From NCBI GenBank assembly GCA_025642075.2, contig JAODUO010000046.1, positions 303,501 through 367,500 of the forward strand: 64,000 nt of DNA, written 5' to 3'. Position 1 is the stretch's first letter; every line of letters begins with the position of its first letter. A program made the position numbers and the translations under genes. Origin of the DNA: Ridgeia piscesae (lineage: Eukaryota > Annelida > Polychaeta > Sabellida > Siboglinidae). The notes beneath the pieces were generated by a model. That model was not told the origin of the DNA. It saw only the letters and a program-made list of their open reading frames with translations, and made no database searches. Positions 25,733 through 64,000 of the stretch are shown here, piece after piece.

Positions 25733-28530
25733 TCGGTTTACCTTGGCAGTGGTAGTCTGGATGTGTTTTCCTCAATGAAGGTTGGTGGTCAGTTCTACAC
25801 CTAGATGTTTGGCGCTGGTGACTCTCCAAGGGCTGCTGGTGTCGTAGGTAGATTGTTGTAATAGGCTTGCACTTCTTTGTGATGGATACTACGTGACACT
25901 TCGAGACACTGAAACTCATCTGTCACTTCCTCTCCCACTCCTCCAAGTTGTTGAGGTCCTGTTGTAGTTGGTGAGTGCCACTGTGTCAGCCACGCTGTGG
26001 ATGGTGTGATGTAGCATAGTGTCATCAGCAACCAGTCTAGCCTTGGTCTTGATATTGTCACATAAGTCATTGATGTAAATGATGAAAAGAGTTGGGCCGA
26101 GGACGGGACACCAGAGATCACCTGGCCTGTTGTAGAAATCTCTCCCTCCACAACTGCTTCCTGTGTTCTATCATAGAGAAAGTTCCGAATCCAATCTTGG
26201 GTCTTACGTTGAATGCCGTAGTGATGCAGTTTTAGCAGCAGTCGCTTGTGAGGCACCTTGTCGAACGCTTTCGAGAAGTCAAGGAGTATGGTGTCTGTTT
26301 GGCCTCGATTGTCCATCTCCGTAGCCAGGTCGTCGATGGTTTGAATCAGCTAGGTCTCGCAGGATCGCCACTTTCGGAATCCGTGCCATGCATCTGTTAT
26401 GATGTTGTGTCAGTCAAGGTGCCAGGTGATCTCAGCTCTGAAGATATGCTCCAGCAGCTTACAGCAGATGGGGGTGAGTGATATAGAGCGGTAATTTATG
26501 GCATGGTTGCGGTCTCCATTTTTGAAAACGGATTGGACTAGAGCGTGCTGCCAGAACTTGGGGACTTGGCTGGTGTGCTGTGACTTGGTGAAGAGAAGGG
26601 CGAGTGCAGGAGCAATCTCTTCTGCTACCATCTCAAGAAGGCGACAGGGGATGTTGTCTGGACTAGATGCTTTTCGTGGGTTTAGTTTTTTTCAGAAGTT
26701 TCAAGACCTCGATGTTGCTGACCTGGATCTCTGGCATCGACTGGTATGGACTGGGTTCTGGGTCAGGTAAATTTTTGATGTCTTCAGTTGTAAAGACTGA
26801 GCAGAAGTGATCATTTAGAATGTCTTGCTGTCAATTTTGTAGTTAGTCCATTTTTCTTGAGAGTCGCCACTCCAACAGTGTCACTGTCACTATCACTGTC
26901 ACAATTGCCATAATAATAGTTTTGTGTGGTGTCTTCACTGATGACTTTACTTGTGCACTGCTGATATGCCTGTCTGTTTGCTCTCCCTGTTTCACGTTTG
27001 AGAAGGTTATATCTGTCCCAGTCTTTCTTCTTTTTTGTGCGCTTTGCCTTCTTCCATGCCCGGTATGTTGTTGGATGTTCGGTTTAGTTTGTTACTGATT
27101 CAGGGCTGGTGAAACTTCGTGGAGCACACTTTTGTAGGAATATATTTTTCAATCATGAGGCTGAGATGATCTTGTATTGACTGCCATGTCTGTTCGACAA
27201 AGGTTTTGTCATTGTCTGAGAGAAGCAGCCTGTATGTAAACGACTTGGTGTCTTCACTGATGGCTTCGCTGTTGGATTTCTTCCAGATGCTAATAGTTAT
27301 TGGGGCTGGCTTCACCTTTGGTGCCTTCACGCGACTGTCTGTAAGGATGATGTCGTGATCACCCAGTCCTGGGATTACGGTGATCTTTGTGATTAAGCTT
27401 GGTCTGTTGGTCAGGAACAGGTCGAGAATGATTTCTCCTCTAGTGGGTTCGTGGTTTGCCTGGTGGAGTCCAAGATCGTTGATCTTATCCAGGAACAGGC
27501 GGTTTACAGTTCTGGAGTAGCTGTTTCCTTGTATTGAGAGTCAATATAAGAAAGGTTCAGACCGTCTCCGATCCAAATTATGTTATTTTGTTTGGGAGAG
27601 CTAGTATCTATGGTCATCAAGTCAGTCATATTGTTTTCGCTGGTTGCCGATGGTGGTCGATACAGGGAGGTTACTATGAGATTTTCATTCCTCTTCTCCA
27701 CCTGTATCTGGACACTGACAGACTCAGTCTCAGTGGTGGAAGCTGGTTTGATTTCATGACACGTGAGGGTTTTCTTGCTTGCTATGAGGACACCTGCGTA
27801 GCCATCATGCCTGTCCTTTCGAAAGACATTGAAGTTTGGTGGGAAGCCTTCAGCATCAGTCACGTCCGGTCTAAGCCACGTTTCTGTTCCTATGATAATA
27901 TCTGGAATTGTGGTTTAGCGCAGGTTCCAAAATTCTGCCTTCTTTGGCCACAGGCTCTGGAAGGTGAATACCAAAGTTCTGAAGGTTTGGTCTGTCTTTA
28001 CTGGAGCTGTGGTCACGCTCGAGGTGGATGAGTCACTGGGGATGGAGCTGAGTGAGGAATTAAATGTGTGTTGATGACAACTACAGTTCGTTGGCGTGGA
28101 CTGAAACACTGGATATCCTATACGGGCTGTCAGATTGCTTCGGTTCTGATAGTCAGACAACAGGGAAGAGGCTCTGGAGATGTCAAAACGAGAGGAATGT
28201 CTGCTGCCTGCAGTGTCGGCAGCGATGGGAACAGACAGTTTACCGGAAAGGTTCGGTAGACCGCAGTTGCAGCACTGACAAGATATGTCCGACTGTGCAA
28301 TCGTAGATGTTATCATACATGCATAGGCATGACGCATGGAACCAAGCATGGCATCTATCGCATGCAATACCTCTGTCCTTCCATTTCACTGCTCTGTGGC
28401 AGCTAGGTTCCACAGGGAAACTTGGGCGTGCGCGGTCCAGGGTTTTGTTCAATGTCCGATGCAATCAGGAGTAGAAAGCATTCACCTGTGTGGCAGATTA
28501 ACAAGAGTTCATACACACTTTAGGTTTGAG
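25733..28530 (-). mobile_element. CR1/Jockey-type LINE with N-terminal 2A-like motif (decayed)
   Basis: Minus-strand order: hydrophobic leader ending in the 2A-like motif GECFLLLIASDIEQNPGP (about 28,487-28,434), then a PHD-like finger (RGIACDRCHAWFHASC, about 28,370-28,323), a Ser-rich linker, and an apurinic-type endonuclease region (ETWLRPDV, RKDRHDGYAGVLIAS, VTSLYRPPSA, about 27,900-27,510). The reverse transcriptase follows (NYRSISLTPICCKLLEHI; LDFSKAFDKVPHKRLL; GPTLFIIYINDL; VADDTMLHH, about 26,530-26,010). It ends abruptly at ISAF, about 25,733, beside (TA)n. Frameshifts (one at about 28,406, just after the 2A motif) and stops show it is inactive. 2A-type leaders are known from some trypanosome and marine-invertebrate LINEs, where they mediate ribosome skipping or act as signal sequences. 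CR1-like is my best guess; the clade was not tested. Confidence 0.85.
28434..28487 (-). other. 2A-like translational recoding motif (D-I-E-Q-N-P-G-P)
   Basis: The minus-strand reading frame gives LLLIASDIEQNPGP, matching the D(V/I)ExNPGP consensus in every fixed position and preceded by the typical Leu-rich helix. It lies at the start of the LINE polyprotein. The in-frame upstream stop is close (about 28,527), so this motif is near the N terminus, as in other LINEs with 2A leaders. Confidence 0.8.
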
Positions 28531-28980
28531 CTTGCTTGGTGGTGTGGAACTGATGACGCAGCCGGTGCCGTCAGTGGCAGCTAGACACGACAGTAGTAGG
28601 AAGTCGCCGATTGTCGCGGAGTTGAATGTGATGTTTACATATTACCGGAAGCACCGGGTTTTCGTGGCTATCGGTGTGCATACTCACATCCAAGGAACAG
28701 TACCCAAACGTTCCCAAAGTAATAAGACATCCGTTTAGAGCAAAAGTTTTTCTACTAGTTGATAAACAAATGCTTTAAACATTCATCAAAATGCATAAAA
28801 CGTATTAGATCTAGCATTAGGCTAGTTTATAAGTAAATTCAAGCTTTCAAATTATCGCGCGAAAAAAAGAGCGGCCTCCGGTTTCAGGTCTCAGGTCTCA
28901 GGTGGTTTCCTCCAAACAGCCCAAACTTGGGCTAACGCAGGAGTTTGTAGTGTTTCTTGTGCGCATGCGTTATAGATAGT

Positions 28981-29074
28981 ATGTTTGTTTGTTTGTTTGT
29001 AGTTTGTTTTTTTTTTTTGTTTGTTTGTTTGTTTGTTTGTTTGTTTTTGTTTGTTTGTTTGTTTGTTTGTTTTA
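28981..29074 (-). repeat. (CAAA)n tail of a minus-strand LINE
   Basis: GTTT repeats on the plus strand, read as (CAAA)n on the minus strand, immediately follow the end of the LINE coding region at 29,075. Short microsatellite tails instead of poly(A) are usual for CR1- and RTE-type elements. Confidence 0.8.
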
Positions 29075-30295
29075 CAGACAATTTAGGTGATTGGGTGTCG
29101 TGAAGGGGAGGTTCATGATTGCTGCTTGAAAAGCTACGGGGTTTTCTATTTCAGTAATGTGTGGTGGAATCATATTCCACATGCGAATTGCTTGGGGGTA
29201 AAAGGAGAACACTGCAGTGTTGATGCGGTGCCTGGTGGCGATGTAATGGCCACGGCTTTTTGTGGTTTTAATATAGGCCCGGTGGTGGTGTGATGTTGAT
29301 TATTTTATTTATATTTTGTAAAATGTCATGACTGGTTTGATAATCCTGCGTCGCTCAAGAGTGGGCCATCCAATAATGGCTGTTAGGTCTCTTGTGACTG
29401 TTTGGCCTGTACCTTTGTGGTGTGTGGATTCCATATAGGAGAGGCATATTCAAGTTTTGGTTGAACTAGCGTGTTATAGGCAGTTTCTTTTACGTCAGGT
29501 TTGCATGGTCCGAGGGTTCGTTTGATCACACCTAAAACTGTTGATGATTTGGAAGCTTTGTCAGTGATATCATTCGCCCATGCAGGTTAGTTTAGTATCT
29601 AATTTATTCCAACATATATGGAGGCTGTGGAGAGTGGCACATCACAGAGGGAATACGAATGTAGTATGGGTTTTGTTTTGTTTGTTACTGGGAGATGTAC
29701 ACATTTGGGGATGTTAAACTCCATTTGCCATTTGTTGGACCATGTTTGTAATTTGGTCAGGTCAGATTGGAGGATGTTGTTATCAGTTTCAGATTTTATT
29801 TTGCATGCAGTATATGATGCTGTCATCAGCAAAGAGCCATAAGGGAGATTGAATGTTGTTGTTTATATATGTCAGCAGAAAAAGAACTGGTCTTATGACT
29901 AAGCCCTGTGGGTCTCCAGATGTAACACATGTATTATCCGACAGGGTGCCATTGACTGAAACTCTCTGTTTTCGGTGTGAAAGAAATGATTTTATCCAGT
30001 TGTTTGTGTTTCCAGTTATTCCATGGAAAGCTAATTTTGGTAAGAGGCGTTTACGAGGGACTTTGTCGAAGGCTTTAGCGAAATCAAGCATGATAGCATC
30101 TATCTGTATCTTGTTATCTATAGCTGTTATCCAGTCATGGACTGTCTCGACGAGTTGGGACTTACAATTAAGACAACCCTATAGCTGACAGGATCGAAAC
30201 CGTATTGGAAGTGGAGGAGGATGTTCTGTTTGTGTAAGTGTTTCCACATGTTTCTAAGGATAATGTGCTCCATAATTTTACATCCTCCTCTAATT
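29075..30295 (-). mobile_element. 5'-truncated LINE, reverse transcriptase to 3' end
   Basis: The minus strand begins within the reverse transcriptase (KIMEHIILRNMWKHL, LHFQYGF) and continues with LDFAKAFDKVPRKRLLPKL, SHRKQRVSVNG, and the catalytic FADDSIIYC block at about 29,840-29,810. Then come WQMEFNIPKC, LVQPKLEYASPIWNPHT (about 29,460) and a C-terminal segment with RHRINTAVFSFYPQAIRMWN and IPPHITEIENP. Internal stops and frame changes show decay. The 3' boundary is precise because the (CAAA)n tail follows. It differs from the neighbouring LINE, which lacks this 3' part. Confidence 0.87.
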
Positions 30296-30939
30296 TATTA
30301 AATATCTATACGCAAACAAAGTAGAAAATAAATAATGAGATGAAAAATGAACAACGAATTTTTTTCACTATCTTTATTTTGTATTTGACATGTTCTGAAT
30401 GGGTAGATACCACCATTGATTTCCCATAGGCGGTCATTGAAACGTTTCTTTGATTTCCATGGCATATCTCTTTCTCCTACAATCCAATCTCTAACCTGAC
30501 ACCCCTCCATTTCTGCTCCAATTAGCCGGCGATTGCCCATGTTGACACCTCAAGGCCGAACTACACCTGTATGCATACGCGCCTGTCATTATTACAAATG
30601 TCATTATTTCACAGCTCTGATGCCATGCTGCACAGAAAAATTATTTCTACTCAACCCGTCCTACATTAATTGCTTCCAGGAATTTACAAAAACTGCACAA
30701 TGCAGTTCTTTTAAGCAGGACTACTATGTGGTATCTCCCCGAATAGCTAAAAGGTGCTGCTATCACACGGCGTCTGGGTAACCGAGACTATTCTGTCACT
30801 GGTCCTGGGTGACTAAATTATGCGTCCACGCATAGTCGCTGGTACGCAGAGGTTCAACACTTTGTAATTTGTAAACAAGTGCATTTCTCACTTTGGCATA
30901 CTATTCCTTTTGTTCCGATTTATCCAGATAATCGTCAAG
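30296..30939 (+). promoter_or_regulatory. Upstream region and 5' UTR of NEMF
   Basis: About 640 bp between the LINE and the NEMF start codon. A fragment at about 30,750-30,800 (GGTGCTGCTATCACACGG...CTGGGTAACCGAG) resembles the foldback-repeat module (GCTGCCACCTCACGGAGCCTGGGTAA). Transposon-derived sequence therefore lies within 200 bp of the start codon. No TATA box is evident. The transcription start cannot be placed. Confidence 0.4.

Positions 30940-64000
<33,061 letters not shown>

Overview
This window is animal (metazoan) nuclear DNA. It holds spliced genes with GT-AG introns, several non-LTR retrotransposon (LINE) remnants, tRNA-derived SINEs, non-autonomous DNA transposons and very large tandem repeats. 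A fibrinogen-domain membrane protein, a LINE with a 2A-like leader and the heavy minisatellite load suggest a lophotrochozoan, perhaps a marine mollusc. The species cannot be fixed from the sequence.

Region 1 (1-15,480) is mostly tandem repeat. A 24/25-bp minisatellite fills 1,056-6,980. It switches abruptly to a 14-bp minisatellite (6,981-8,167). A (CT)n/(CTGTCT)n block (11,553-12,315) and a 23-bp minisatellite (12,318-14,230) follow, with TA, GT and GA microsatellites between and after. On the minus strand, a likely signal-peptide first exon (11,066-10,976) and an LDL-receptor class B exon (590-446) share intron phase 1. They may belong to one LRP-like gene whose intron holds the arrays.

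Region 2 (15,480-30,900) is transposon-rich. It contains a SINE, four LINE remnants, a 1.2-kb hAT-like element with an 8-bp target-site duplication, foldback-type repeats, and one intact intronless minus-strand gene (23,635-22,376). That gene encodes a signal peptide, a fibrinogen-related domain, EGF-like modules, a Thr-rich stalk, a transmembrane helix and a basic tail. The longest LINE (minus strand, about 28,530-25,733) carries a canonical 2A-like motif upstream of a PHD-like finger, an endonuclease and a reverse transcriptase.

Region 3 (30,940-64,000) is the plus-strand NEMF/Rqc2/Caliban gene (ribosome-associated quality control). I traced 26 exons in continuous phase, encoding about 935 residues. 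The gene runs off the window inside a poly-Gln stretch, so the C-terminal domain is not seen. Several of its introns are filled with minisatellites.

The most unusual signal is that many NEMF minisatellites start at, and copy, a splice junction. Intron 4 holds roughly 95-100 copies of the last 33 nt of exon 4 plus its 5' splice site. Intron 6 ends with about 37 diverged copies of the acceptor and start of exon 7. Intron 16 ends with about 15 copies of the acceptor and first bases of exon 17, and begins with a donor duplication. Intron 14 begins with a donor-derived GGTCACTG array. The gene is therefore studded with decoy donors and acceptors. Some array segments (about 2,280-5,550, 36,180-38,340, 41,180-43,210 and 46,420-46,960) have many single-base deletions, which may be consensus errors in the assembly.
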